In this document: positions 6,391 to 12,916 of the stretch, one piece after another
Position numbering within the stretch: position 1 is the first letter of the stretch
Layout: each line of letters starts with the position of its first letter
NCBI GenBank assembly: GCA_030587505.1
Contig: JAUQYY010000395.1
Coordinates: forward strand, 1 to 12,916
Source of the DNA: Candidatus Sigynarchaeota archaeon
GTDB lineage: Archaea; Asgardarchaeota; Jordarchaeia; Jordarchaeales; Jordarchaeaceae
Reading direction: 5' to 3'
DNA length: 12,916 nucleotides
Program-made: the position numbers and the translations under genes
The notes under the pieces: model-generated
The model's input: only the letters and a program-made list of their open reading frames with translations
Database searches by the model: none
Told to the model about the DNA's origin: nothing

Positions 6391-6465
6391 CTTCCTGCCG
6401 ATGTATACTATGTTTTCTTCCGGTATTGTATCCTCTTCGGTTTTCTTTTCAGTTTTTTTTGCCAT
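6391..6465 (-). CDS. alba: Alba N-terminal segment (5' part of the interrupted gene)
   Basis: These 25 codons start at ATG 6463-6465 and end with AAG at 6391-6393, directly followed by TAA (6388-6390). They encode a Lys/Glu-rich head (MAKKTEKKTEED) and then NIVYIGRK, which is the first beta strand and basic pair of Alba (compare NVVLIGKKPVMNYVLA in Sulfolobus Alba). Expression signals fit a true gene start: GGGAGGT at 6473-6479, 7 bases before the ATG, and a TATA-like box at 6517-6526. Everything Alba lacks in the downstream segment is present here except about two residues (usually Pro-Val) at the join. I infer that the two segments were, or after processing still are, one gene. Confidence 0.8.
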
Positions 6466-6516
6466 TTACGGTACCTCCCTTGTTTGCCCCTTTATTAGAT
6501 TATTATTTTGTTTACC

Positions 6517-6526
6517 ATTTAAATTT
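6517..6526 (-). promoter_or_regulatory. TATA-like box upstream of alba
   Basis: AAATTTAAAT on the minus strand, 52-61 bases before the upstream ATG at 6465. A transcript start near 6495 would leave a leader of about 30 bases with the GGGAGGT site. The wider stretch 6520-6660 is very AT-rich, with long T runs on the plus strand, and holds no gene I can support. Confidence 0.45.
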
Positions 6527-6746
6527 TTCTTTCTTAATCTCTTTTTTAAATTCTTTAGACCTTTTTAATTCTTTTTTTTTTAGGCGTAATTTATATTTAA
6601 ATTCTGTTTTTATATTAATAAAAACATAATAAATTATGGTTATCTGTTATCTTATGTCAACCAAATAATTTAAGAAGCATACGGACAATCAAACTTAAAT
6701 GTCAAAATACAAATCATAATAGAATAACGGGTTAAGAGGCTTTAAG

Positions 6747-7172
6747 ATGACTGAGAGGCCACCGTTGAACGTTGTTCTGGTATCCCTAATCATCTTTCTC
6801 CAGGGCATCGTGATGCTTATTTTCGGAATACTCACAATGCTATTCTGGTTACAGCTTAGAGCCTTTTTGGATATCACTCATCTGCTTTTCCTTCTCTCCA
6901 CGACCCCTGAAACCTTTCTTCCGGTTTTCGGATCAAACATCATGTTAGCTTCTTGGGTACAACTCAACGCTTTTAGGTTTGTCTTTCTCATCACGTGGAG
7001 CGGTTTCAGCATAGTGGTTTTTTACACCTTCTCCAGCCTTAAGCCGTGGGCCTATCAACTGGCAATAATTCAGTCGATTGTAAGCCTCCTTCTCTCTGCA
7101 CTGTTGCTCGTAGACCTGATGGCGATCCCCCTAATAGCCGCAAACATATTAGTTAATCTACTTACTCGTTAG
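6747..7172 (+). CDS. Small integral membrane protein, unrecognised
   Basis: The 141-residue product is almost wholly hydrophobic. Likely membrane segments are residues 9-34 (VVLVSLIIFLQGIVMLIFG...), 76-95 (FRFVFLITWSGFSIVVFYTF) and 102-139, which is long enough for two spans split near Asp123/Pro128. The loop 38-70 (LRAFLDITHLLFLLSTTPET...) is amphipathic and may line the membrane. It has no cysteine, no catalytic motif and no signal-peptide cleavage site that I can see. I do not recognise a family. The ATG at 6747 has AGAGG about 8 bases upstream. The gene stands alone, facing away from alba across an AT-rich spacer. Confidence 0.7.
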   Translation: MTERPPLNVVLVSLIIFLQGIVMLIFGILTMLFWLQLRAFLDITHLLFLLSTTPETFLPVFGSNIMLASWVQLNAFRFVFLITWSGFSIVVFYTFSSLKPWAYQLAIIQSIVSLLLSALLLVDLMAIPLIAANILVNLLTR

Positions 7173-7408
7173 CGAGGAGATAAAAGACACGTTCCTAGTT
7201 ACATGAAGGTCTCTAAAAACAGGATTCTTCTCGCTATCCCCGTGAACGATTCCAAGTATACGCTCAACCTTGAGTATTGGGGTGGCTTTCCGCTTCTTTG
7301 TGTTTCATACATATTATGAAAAAAGTAGTTTAACGTATTTCGTTGGTGTTTTAATTTTCCACGTGCGCAGGACTGAAAAAGTTTTCATTATCGATGGTGA
7401 TTGGTTAG

Positions 7409-7684
7409 TTAATTTTTTTCTCCATTGTTTACCAGTGGTTTGTATACTTTTATTCTTCGGTTGTGCTCTACCAGTTTTAGTTTGCCTTGGTTTTCTAACA
7501 TGTTTATTATTTCTTTTGCTATGCTTACTCTCAGGTTATACTTTCCTGAAATTATCGTGGGGGTGACTATTTTCATTTTTGGAATCTCTTCTTCTATCGT
7601 TGATATTAGTTCATCGTCCACTAGTACGTTTCTAATCACCTTTTCTACCGCTTTGGGCGCCTTGGTCCATTTTTTCTTGCTCAC
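7409..7684 (-). CDS. rps25e: Small ribosomal subunit protein eS25 (S25e)
   Basis: This is a ribosomal protein of the archaeal and eukaryotic small subunit, absent from bacteria. The 91-residue product has a short basic N-terminus (SKKKWTKAPK) and then the S25e winged-helix core: PKMKIVTPTIISGKYNLRVSIAKEIINML, ENQGKLKLVEHNRRIKVYKP. Archaeal S25e proteins often carry a longer lysine-rich tail, so this N-terminus is short. The GTG at 7684 follows GGTGGTGA (7691-7698) by 6 bases, so the start is convincing and no coding sequence is missing upstream. It is divergent from the gene at 7920. Its presence argues for a TACK- or Asgard-type archaeon. Confidence 0.9.
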   Translation of the reverse strand: MSKKKWTKAPKAVEKVIRNVLVDDELISTIEEEIPKMKIVTPTIISGKYNLRVSIAKEIINMLENQGKLKLVEHNRRIKVYKPLVNNGEKN

Positions 7685-7800
7685 TATTTCTCACCACCAG
7701 TTTACCTTACAAACAAGTCTACTCCGATTAAAAGCGTTTCTCTCATCTATAAGTGTAGGAAAGTTAATCACAGGGTTCCCCAGTATCGAGATGATGATTT

Positions 7801-7811
7801 GGATTTATAGG
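7801..7811 (-). promoter_or_regulatory. Candidate TATA box upstream of S25e
   Basis: CCTATAAATCC on the minus strand is a strong archaeal TATA match. It would start transcription near 7780 and leave a leader of about 95 bases, long for this kind of gene. A nearer but weaker element (CTTTTAATC, about 7726-7734) would give a short leader instead. Confidence 0.4.
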
Positions 7812-7852
7812 GTTGGGTGAGGGGTTAACTATTTTAACGCATAACAATTATT

Positions 7853-7862
7853 ACTATATAAT
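7853..7862 (+). promoter_or_regulatory. TATA box of the gene at 7920
   Basis: ACTATATAAT, about 58-67 bases before the TTG start. A transcript start near 7883 leaves a leader of about 37 bases with GGAGGAG. The S25e TATA candidate lies about 45 bases away on the other strand, so the two genes share a divergent control region. Confidence 0.5.
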
Positions 7863-7919
7863 GGTTTCTTATAGTTACAGTGTGAAACAGTTCTTTAACA
7901 TAGTTTGGAGGAGTAGTTA

Positions 7920-8411
7920 TTGGAGGAAACGCACAAAGATGCATTGGTGTATGAGCTTTCCGACCAAGAAAAGGTTCTGCTCTTGAGAATGGAGTTGTGC
8001 GATCTTAGTGTCTCTTTCATAACCTCGACCATAAATGAGTTTGGCGATGAGGGACTTAGGTTTTGTAAAGAATTTGTTAAGAACCGTCTAAGTAATCTTC
8101 TGTTGTGGTACAAACAATTTTTTAACGTGTTGGGTGATGATGCGGCGTCAATTGCTTCAGTAATTATTTCTAGGCGTGCCGTTCTGGGGGAGGAGCACCA
8201 CGTGTTAGAAGTAGGTTCAAAGAGTTGTGAGGTTGACATAAAAAATTGCCCCCTTATTCGGACTAAGAATACAACTGAAATTTGCGAAATACTCTCCGAG
8301 GGAGAAACTGCTGCGGCGAAAATGATCAATCCGAACGCTCTTACCACTTGTCGGAGATTAACAACGAAGAAGCGGCCCCAGTGCCGTCTATCAATCAAAA
8401 TTGTGGACTAA
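7920..8411 (+). CDS. Unrecognised 163-residue cysteine-containing cytosolic protein
   Basis: No membrane segment or signal peptide is seen. Residues 1-75 are helical (LSDQEKVLLLRMELCDLSV, then a long helix through NEFGDEGLRFCKEFVKNRLSNLLLWYK). The C-terminal part is strand-rich and holds an order of cysteines: LEVGSKSCEVDIKNCPLIR, EICEIL, then INPNALTTCRRL and a final PQCRLSIKI. The layout CP..., ICE...A..INP..., C.L.I weakly recalls the L-2-amino-thiazoline-4-carboxylic acid hydrolase-like family, but I would not assign that function from the sequence alone. TTG at 7920 has GGAGGAG at 7906-7912, 7 bases upstream, which settles the start. It is monocistronic, divergent from S25e and convergent with the amidohydrolase. 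Confidence 0.7.
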   Translation: MEETHKDALVYELSDQEKVLLLRMELCDLSVSFITSTINEFGDEGLRFCKEFVKNRLSNLLLWYKQFFNVLGDDAASIASVIISRRAVLGEEHHVLEVGSKSCEVDIKNCPLIRTKNTTEICEILSEGETAAAKMINPNALTTCRRLTTKKRPQCRLSIKIVD

Positions 8412-8433
8412 GCGGATGAAAACTGCTAGTCTG

Positions 8434-9249
8434 CTACTTGAGTCCCGGATTACTGAAGATTTTTTTGTCTATCTTGCTGCGTTCCGCTAGACGTATCTCT
8501 CTCATTTTGCGGGTGTAGTCCAGATTAAGGTTTGCGATGATGATCTCTTCTTTGTTGTTGGGCGCCTCAGTTATTTTCAGCTTTGAGGGGCTTTCGTAGC
8601 CTTCCTTGAAATCTATTATAATACTGGAACCAGGCCACGATTCGCCTCGTTCGTTGCTGACCGCGTTGATTGCAACTATAGGGATTCTGTTTTCGAGGGC
8701 TCTGGCTTTCAGGTAAATGTGCCAGTTTTCTATGCCTGAGGCTGGTATGAACGCGGGGTTGAAGATTATGTCTGCTCCCTTCAGTGTTAACGCTCTTGCA
8801 ACTTCGGGAAAAGCCAAGTCAAAGCATATGGTCATTCCCACCTTGCCGAACTCGGTGTCACAGGGTTCCAGTTTATTACCCGGGGTGAAAAACATTTTTT
8901 CGAACTTGTAGAGGTGAATCTTTCTGTGCACCCCTGTACAGTTACCGTTTCTGTCAAATAGTCTGGATGTGTTGTAATACTCTTTGTTGTGTTTTTCCCA
9001 CACGGAGCCACCTAGCACGTAGACCCCGTTTTCGCTTGCGATTTTTTCAAGGCATCTTATGCTGGGTCCGTGCTCGTCTTCGGAGTCTTTGAAGGGGTCT
9101 CCGTTCTTAATGTTCCACTTTTCTGGGAAACAGATAACATCTACTTCTTTTTTTGCTGCTTTCTCCGCCAGCCTGTACGCTTTCTCGATGTTTTTTTCTT
9201 TTGTTTCCTCTTTCGAAATCTGTATCGCGGCTACCCTTATCTCTGTCAT
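8434..9249 (-). CDS. Carbon-nitrogen hydrolase (nitrilase superfamily amidohydrolase)
   Basis: The 271-residue enzyme hydrolyses non-peptide C-N bonds in amides or related compounds. The catalytic triad is complete: E43 in CFPEKW, K110 in HRKIHLY and C142 in MTICFDLAFPE. The structural motif PGNKLEPCDTEFGKVG before the Cys and the segment ENWHIYLKARALENRIPIV after it are typical of the omega-amidase/Nit-type and carbamoylputrescine amidase-type branches. The natural substrate cannot be read from sequence. Length is normal. The ATG at 9249 has GGTGG about 7 bases upstream. A TATA element lies at 9294-9301. It is divergent from tldD, with promoters almost back to back. Confidence 0.9.
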   Translation of the reverse strand: MTEIRVAAIQISKEETKEKNIEKAYRLAEKAAKKEVDVICFPEKWNIKNGDPFKDSEDEHGPSIRCLEKIASENGVYVLGGSVWEKHNKEYYNTSRLFDRNGNCTGVHRKIHLYKFEKMFFTPGNKLEPCDTEFGKVGMTICFDLAFPEVARALTLKGADIIFNPAFIPASGIENWHIYLKARALENRIPIVAINAVSNERGESWPGSSIIIDFKEGYESPSKLKITEAPNNKEEIIIANLNLDYTRKMREIRLAERSKIDKKIFSNPGLK

Positions 9250-9293
9250 CGGTAAACCACCATTGCTTATACCTTTACCAATTGAACGATACT

Positions 9294-9301
9294 CTTATAG
9301 C
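9294..9301 (-). promoter_or_regulatory. TATA box of the amidohydrolase gene
   Basis: GCTATAAG on the minus strand. A transcript start near 9272 gives a leader of about 23 bases. Confidence 0.45.
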
Positions 9302-9313
9302 TATTATGCCTCG

Positions 9314-9322
9314 TTTTTAAAA
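9314..9322 (+). promoter_or_regulatory. TATA box of the tldD-tldE operon
   Basis: TTTTTAAAA, which would place the transcript start near 9344 and the leader at about 40 bases. It supports the TTG at 9385 over the one at 9346 as the tldD start. Only 12 bases separate it from the opposite-facing TATA box. Confidence 0.45.
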
Positions 9323-9384
9323 CAAAAAGCATACTTTCGCTGGAGTTGGTGGTCAAAAACGCTCACGAGTTCGGAGGCTTCGTC

Positions 9385-10809
9385 TTGAGGGATCTTCTAA
9401 CAGAAATCGTTGATTATGGCCAGAGTAAGGGCGCCGACTTTTTAGAGGTCAGGTACGAAAGCTCGGATGAAACCGTGTTTCATATGGAGGATGGACGAGT
9501 GGAATCAGTCAAACAGGGGATTGAGTCGGGTTTTGCAATAAGAGTTCTGGCTCGTGGAAGTTGGGGGTTTGCTACGGTTAACTCGGAAACTGCACTTAGG
9601 GAGGCTACAGAGAACGCTGTCAAAATGGCTATCACCACTAGTAGGCATATCAAAGAACCCGTAACTCTCTCTGAAACCGAAACCATGGAAGACACGGTGA
9701 CAATAAGGCCCGACGTGAATCCTAACGACGTTCACATCGAGGAAAAATTAAGACTTTTTTCCACCCTCAACGATTTTGTTCTGAACTACGACAAGGCTAT
9801 TCGGAGTTGTACTATAGACTACGCTGACATTACCGGCAGAAAATGTTATGTTAACAGTGAGGGAACAGTTATCGAGCAGGATGTTCTCTATGTTTGGAGT
9901 AGGATAGTAGCTACCGCGAGAAAGGGTGACGTGTTCGCGTCGAGCAGGGAGGAACTGGGATCGACCAGGGGTTTCGGATTCTTGAGGGAGACTCCCCCTG
10001 AGAGCATAGGTCAGCGCATCGCTGAGCGTCTTATGAACCAGATCAGGGCGAAAACGCCGAGGGGAGGCTCGTTCCCTGTTGTTCTTGGACCCGAGGTAAC
10101 TGGCGTGTTTACCCACGAGGCTTTCGGCCATCTTGCGGAGGCGGATCTGACCATTTCTGGAAATGTTCTCGCAAAAAATCTGGGGATGCAGATCGCCTCG
10201 CCTCTGGTGACGATTTACGATGACGGTACTGTTGAGGGTGGGTTCGGTAGCTTCAGGTATGATGATGAGGGTGTGAGTACCCAGAAAACGGTTCTCCTAA
10301 AGGAGGGTTACGTGGTTGGGTTAATGTATGACCGGGAATACGCGTCAAAAATACAGAGGCTTGAGAACCTAATGGTACCGACCGAGATGATAGGACAATT
10401 CAATGTGAAGCCGACGGGAAATGCGCGCGCTGAGGATTTTCGTTCGCCTCCGCTGATTCGAATGAGAAACACTTACATCGAGCCACGCGACTATACTTTT
10501 GACGAACTCCTTGAAGATATTGATTTCGGCTACTACTTGGTGAGCTTCAGGGGCGGCCAAGCAAATCTGGATGGAACCTTCCAGGTGGGGATTCAGGAAG
10601 CCTACGAGATTGTGAATGGTGAGCTGGGAGACCCTGTGAGGAACGTTTCCATAAGTGGAAACACTCTGGAAACGTTGATGCGTGTGGACGCTGTGGGAAA
10701 GGACTTCGAGCTGCATAGTGGCCGGTGCGGAAAGGGCCAAGTAGCATATGTGGGGGACGGTGGCCCCTCCATCAGGGTCAGAAATCTCATTGTGGGAGGT
10801 ACGGATTAA
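9385..10809 (+). CDS. tldD: TldD-type metalloprotease subunit
   Basis: TldD pairs with TldE in a cytosolic metalloprotease that degrades unfolded or small peptides. In E. coli the complex matures microcin B17 and degrades CcdA. The zinc site is intact: H244-E-A-F-G-H249 followed by LAEAD, and a late Cys, C448 in GRCGKGQ, matching the third ligand of E. coli TldD. The N-terminal domain (ADFLEVRYE, GIESGFAIRVL) and the central DDGTVEGGFGSFRYDDEGV motif are typical of the family. The frame is open back to a TTG at 9346, but I choose the TTG at 9385, giving 474 residues. It has GGAGG at 9373-9377, 7 bases upstream, and begins with the usual DLLTEIVDYGQSKGAD helix. tldE follows with no gap. The physiological substrate is unknown. 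Confidence 0.9.
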   Translation: MRDLLTEIVDYGQSKGADFLEVRYESSDETVFHMEDGRVESVKQGIESGFAIRVLARGSWGFATVNSETALREATENAVKMAITTSRHIKEPVTLSETETMEDTVTIRPDVNPNDVHIEEKLRLFSTLNDFVLNYDKAIRSCTIDYADITGRKCYVNSEGTVIEQDVLYVWSRIVATARKGDVFASSREELGSTRGFGFLRETPPESIGQRIAERLMNQIRAKTPRGGSFPVVLGPEVTGVFTHEAFGHLAEADLTISGNVLAKNLGMQIASPLVTIYDDGTVEGGFGSFRYDDEGVSTQKTVLLKEGYVVGLMYDREYASKIQRLENLMVPTEMIGQFNVKPTGNARAEDFRSPPLIRMRNTYIEPRDYTFDELLEDIDFGYYLVSFRGGQANLDGTFQVGIQEAYEIVNGELGDPVRNVSISGNTLETLMRVDAVGKDFELHSGRCGKGQVAYVGDGGPSIRVRNLIVGGTD

Positions 10810-12159
10810 ATGGGTGAAATTCTGGGTAGTGTTGAAGGTATACTACCCTTCGCTGAACGGATAGGCGCGGACGAGGTAGAACTGTGCGTTGCATCCGGGA
10901 AATCATTCGAGATAGAGATTAGACTTGGCCAGATAGTTAGTAGTCATAATAGTATAGACAGCGGGGTTGGAATTCGGGTAATTGTGGATAGGGCTGTTGG
11001 CTTCGGCTTTTGTAACAGTCTGGATAAGCGGAAGCTGGAAGAAACCACTGAGAAGGCAGTGAAAATCGCAAAATCCAGCAAACCCGACGATAATTGGTCT
11101 GAGCTTCCCCATCCAAGCTCGTTCCCGGTGGTTCGAGGCGTATATGATAAAAGAGTAACAGAACTTTCGGTGGAGGATGTGGTTGAGATTGCTGATAGAA
11201 TGCTCCGCGCCACTGAGGATTACGATAAAAGGGTTATGCCCTACTGGGGCGGTGTGGGTTTAGGATACGCAGCTCACGGCATAATAAACAGTCACGGTGT
11301 CGAGGGATACGAGAGGGGAACCGTGATAGGCTGCATGATGGGCACAGTGGCCCGAGAGGGTGACCGTGTCTCTCCCGAATGCAGCGAAACCGACCATAAA
11401 CGTTCCCTTAACATAGATCCCGAGAGGGTTGGGCGGGAGGCAGCTCGGCTGGCGGTTGACTCCCTTCGGCCAAAAAAGGCTGAAACCGGGTCCTACACGG
11501 TTATACTTGCTCAGGATGCTCTGGCAAGCCTTCTGGGTTACACGTTTGTTCAGGCAATCAGTGGTGATAACGTTATCAGGGACAAATCGGCTTACAAGGG
11601 CAGGATAGGCGCTTTGGTTGCCTCCGAAACCCTGACCGTTGAGGACGACGGAACACTGGAAGGCGGGCTTAACACATCCACTTTCGACGCTGAGGGCACG
11701 CCCACCCGAAGAACACTGATCATCGAGAACGGGGTTCTCAAGAATTACATTTTTGATAACTACTTTGGGAGGTTGGCTGGGGTGGAATCAACCGGAAACG
11801 CGAAGAGAAAGGGTTACGCTACGACGCCTAGCATAAGTCCAACAAACTTGAGTATTAAGGAGGGCCGCAAAGACCCCGAAGATATGATATCGGAGATTGA
11901 CCACGGCTTTTTCATTCATGACGTGCAGGGGGCTCACTCTAGTAACCCCGAGTCCGGTGAAGTTAGTGTGGTGGCCACCCCGTGTTGGAAAATAGAAAAG
12001 GGTGAAATCACGGACCCGATTAAAGGGGCGATGTTAGCGGGTAACATTTACGAAATGCTCAAGAACGTGAAAAGCATAGGAAACAATGTCAGGCAGCTCT
12101 CCTACCTAGTAGCACCCTGGGTCAGCTTCGGCGATGTAAGAATTGTTTCTGAAACCTAA
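10810..12159 (+). CDS. tldE: TldE/PmbA-type partner subunit
   Basis: This is the non-catalytic partner of TldD, 449 residues and normal in length. It shares the fold (GVGIRVIVDRAVGFGF near the N-terminus; TVEDDGTLEGGLNTSTFDAEG in the centre; AGNIYEMLKNV near the end). At the place of the zinc motif it reads AQDALASLLGYTF with no HExxxH, as expected for TldE. In the E. coli complex TldE shapes the chamber and TldD cuts. The ATG comes immediately after the tldD TAA, and GGGAGGT at 10794-10800 lies 9 bases upstream, so the pair is one operon with matched output. No small peptide gene that might be a dedicated substrate is visible next to it. Confidence 0.9.
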   Translation: MGEILGSVEGILPFAERIGADEVELCVASGKSFEIEIRLGQIVSSHNSIDSGVGIRVIVDRAVGFGFCNSLDKRKLEETTEKAVKIAKSSKPDDNWSELPHPSSFPVVRGVYDKRVTELSVEDVVEIADRMLRATEDYDKRVMPYWGGVGLGYAAHGIINSHGVEGYERGTVIGCMMGTVAREGDRVSPECSETDHKRSLNIDPERVGREAARLAVDSLRPKKAETGSYTVILAQDALASLLGYTFVQAISGDNVIRDKSAYKGRIGALVASETLTVEDDGTLEGGLNTSTFDAEGTPTRRTLIIENGVLKNYIFDNYFGRLAGVESTGNAKRKGYATTPSISPTNLSIKEGRKDPEDMISEIDHGFFIHDVQGAHSSNPESGEVSVVATPCWKIEKGEITDPIKGAMLAGNIYEMLKNVKSIGNNVRQLSYLVAPWVSFGDVRIVSET

Positions 12160-12377
12160 AACCCGGTAACACCACCTACCTGTTGAGACTTCTGTCCACG
12201 AAATAACTCATGCTACCCCTTTTGTACCTCCAAGTCTATCTAAGAGAGTTACTCCTCTGCATCTCCACGAGTCTGATTCCAGCTCCACTCATTTTGAAGC
12301 CACCGGCAGTTGCTCGATGTTAGTGTTGGGCTTACCTTCCCCGCCTCACATTACTGATATTCCATCACCGTTGGAAC

Positions 12378-12916
12378 CTACATCATTCTCCGTTTCCACT
12401 CAGGAATCTTCGAGAGCAACATTACCTTATCGGTTGGGCTTAGAGGCTGATCGGGTGATGTGGATCGGAGCCTCGCGGCGATCTGATCCATCTCGTAGTA
12501 AACAGGGTGGTAAAGAACAAGTGGCTGCAGAGCCTTTTTAGTAGCCTCAATTTTGGCTGCAACTTCCCCCGCTGGGAGGCTCCCCTCACAGAACTGTTCT
12601 AATTCGTTGAGGATCTTAACTACCTCGTTGAGCGGTATGGCAGAAGTTCCCAGCTCCGAAAGCGACTCTAACTGTCTGGTTTCCGAAGTCACCCGCTCCG
12701 CTGGAGTGGTTATAGTTGCCGGTTCGGGTGTTGGTGTGGTTGTGGTTTCGGTGCTTTCGGCGGGTGTTTGTGCGGTGGGTGTTGGGGGGGTTTCCGGTGT
12801 GGTTGGTGTAGGTGTGGTGCTCTCTGCGGGTGTGGGTGCTGTTGGTTCGGGGATTTTTTGTTCTGGTGTTTGGGTTTCTGTTGGTGTGGGCTCTGTCGTT
12901 TCTGGTGAGGGGGGTA
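12378..12916 (-). CDS. Protein with Thr/Pro/Glu-rich linker and helical C-terminal domain, 5'-partial
   Basis: The frame is open from the TAA at 12378 to the window's right edge, so the start lies outside. A GTG at 12690-12692 exists, but in-frame coding continues upstream, so it is probably internal. The visible N-terminal 75 residues are a low-complexity linker built of Thr, Pro, Glu and Ala (for example TPAESTTPTPTTPETPP), typical of stalks in archaeal surface proteins or of flexible tethers. The C-terminal 104 residues are predicted helical: LNEVVKILNELEQFCEGSLPAGEVAAKI, then a segment with LYHPVYYEMDQIAARL, ending with the basic PEWKRRMM. No C-terminal membrane anchor is seen. No family recognised. 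Location (outside or inside the cell) depends on the missing N-terminus. Confidence 0.7.
   Translation of the reverse strand, partial: PPSPETTEPTPTETQTPEQKIPEPTAPTPAESTTPTPTTPETPPTPTAQTPAESTETTTTPTPEPATITTPAERVTSETRQLESLSELGTSAIPLNEVVKILNELEQFCEGSLPAGEVAAKIEATKKALQPLVLYHPVYYEMDQIAARLRSTSPDQPLSPTDKVMLLSKIPEWKRRMM
12705..12916 (-). repeat. Low-complexity GT-rich tract encoding the Thr/Pro linker
   Basis: Degenerate short repeats on the plus strand (GGTGTGGTTG, GGTGTTGGTG and similar) encode TP, PT and TE units on the minus strand. A TPAEST unit occurs twice, at about 12751-12770 and 12817-12836. Such tracts expand and contract by slippage, so length is likely to vary between strains. Confidence 0.6.

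Noticed and set aside
6323..6393. Translational bypass (phage T4 gene 60 type) across the alba interruption
   Set aside because: A take-off AAG needs a matching landing codon in the Alba frame. All AAG triplets in the gap lie in another frame, so simple hopping does not restore Alba.
6371..6397. A canonical 20-base bulge-helix-bulge intron at the first hairpin of alba
   Set aside because: The pairing needs two G-U pairs in the central helix, and the spliced frame still meets TGA before MSYVLAC.
6533..6650. Lysine-rich minus-strand frame upstream of alba, about 44 codons
   Set aside because: It has no ATG, GTG or TTG start with a ribosome site, it overlaps the alba promoter, and its composition is explained by A runs.
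7203..7319. 38-codon reading frame starting at ATG 7203 between the membrane protein and S25e genes
   Set aside because: It has no ribosome site at a workable distance and no recognisable motif, and the region is AT-rich. The rest of 7173-7408 shows no gene that I can support.
7692..7753. Short ATG frame (about 14 codons) in the S25e leader
   Set aside because: Its own ribosome site is missing and it may lie outside the transcript if the nearer promoter is used. A leader-peptide role is unsupported.
12160..12377. Possible gene or RNA between tldE and the right-edge protein
   Set aside because: This is the convergent 3' spacer. The plus-strand frame at 12317 mostly overlaps the minus-strand gene and has no support.

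Overview
The window looks like a piece of an archaeal chromosome, most probably from the TACK side of the tree (Bathyarchaeia-like, an inference). The reasons are an Alba chromatin protein, ribosomal protein S25e (common in TACK and Asgard archaea, generally missing from Euryarchaeota), a Roadblock/LC7 protein, TATA-box promoters about 45-50 bases upstream of start codons, Shine-Dalgarno sites of the GGAGGTGA type, and free use of GTG and TTG starts. Genes are short transcription units on both strands. There is no CRISPR array, no insertion sequence and no tRNA that I can see.

Layout. 1-399 (+): 3' part of a THEP1-type NTPase cut by the window edge, with an apparent one-base frameshift near base 40. 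631-1353 (-): orphan PD-(D/E)XK nuclease-like protein. 1633-2025 (-): Roadblock/LC7 protein. 2283-3662 (+): divergent UDP-GlcNAc 2-epimerase-family enzyme. 3836-4213 (+): cyclophilin-like (TM1367-type) protein, convergent with 4287-4784 (-), a winged-helix regulator whose recognition helix reads like eukaryotic E2F/DP. 5036-5904 (-): two overlapping genes, a zinc-ribbon protein and a YkgJ-type CxxCxxCC protein. 6086-6465 (-): Alba, broken into two reading frames by about 62-68 bases. 6747-7172 (+): small membrane protein. 7409-7684 (-): S25e, divergent from an unrecognised cysteine-containing protein at 7920-8411 (+). 8434-9249 (-): nitrilase-superfamily amidohydrolase, divergent from the tldD-tldE operon at 9385-12159 (+). 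12378-12916 (-): C-terminal end of a protein with a long Thr/Pro/Glu-rich linker, running off the window.

How it fits together. Housekeeping and information genes (Alba, S25e) sit among accessory enzymes and regulators. The clear operons are tldD-tldE (stop and start codons touch) and the zinc-ribbon/YkgJ pair (7-base overlap). The main oddity is alba. A 25-codon reading frame with a good TATA box and Shine-Dalgarno site encodes the expected Alba N-terminus through the DNA-binding Arg-Lys pair and then hits TAA. The rest of Alba resumes 68 bases later in another frame, with no ribosome site of its own. The intervening bases fold into two hairpins. An intron, another recoding event and a disrupted gene are all possible, and I could not find a canonical bulge-helix-bulge that restores the frame.
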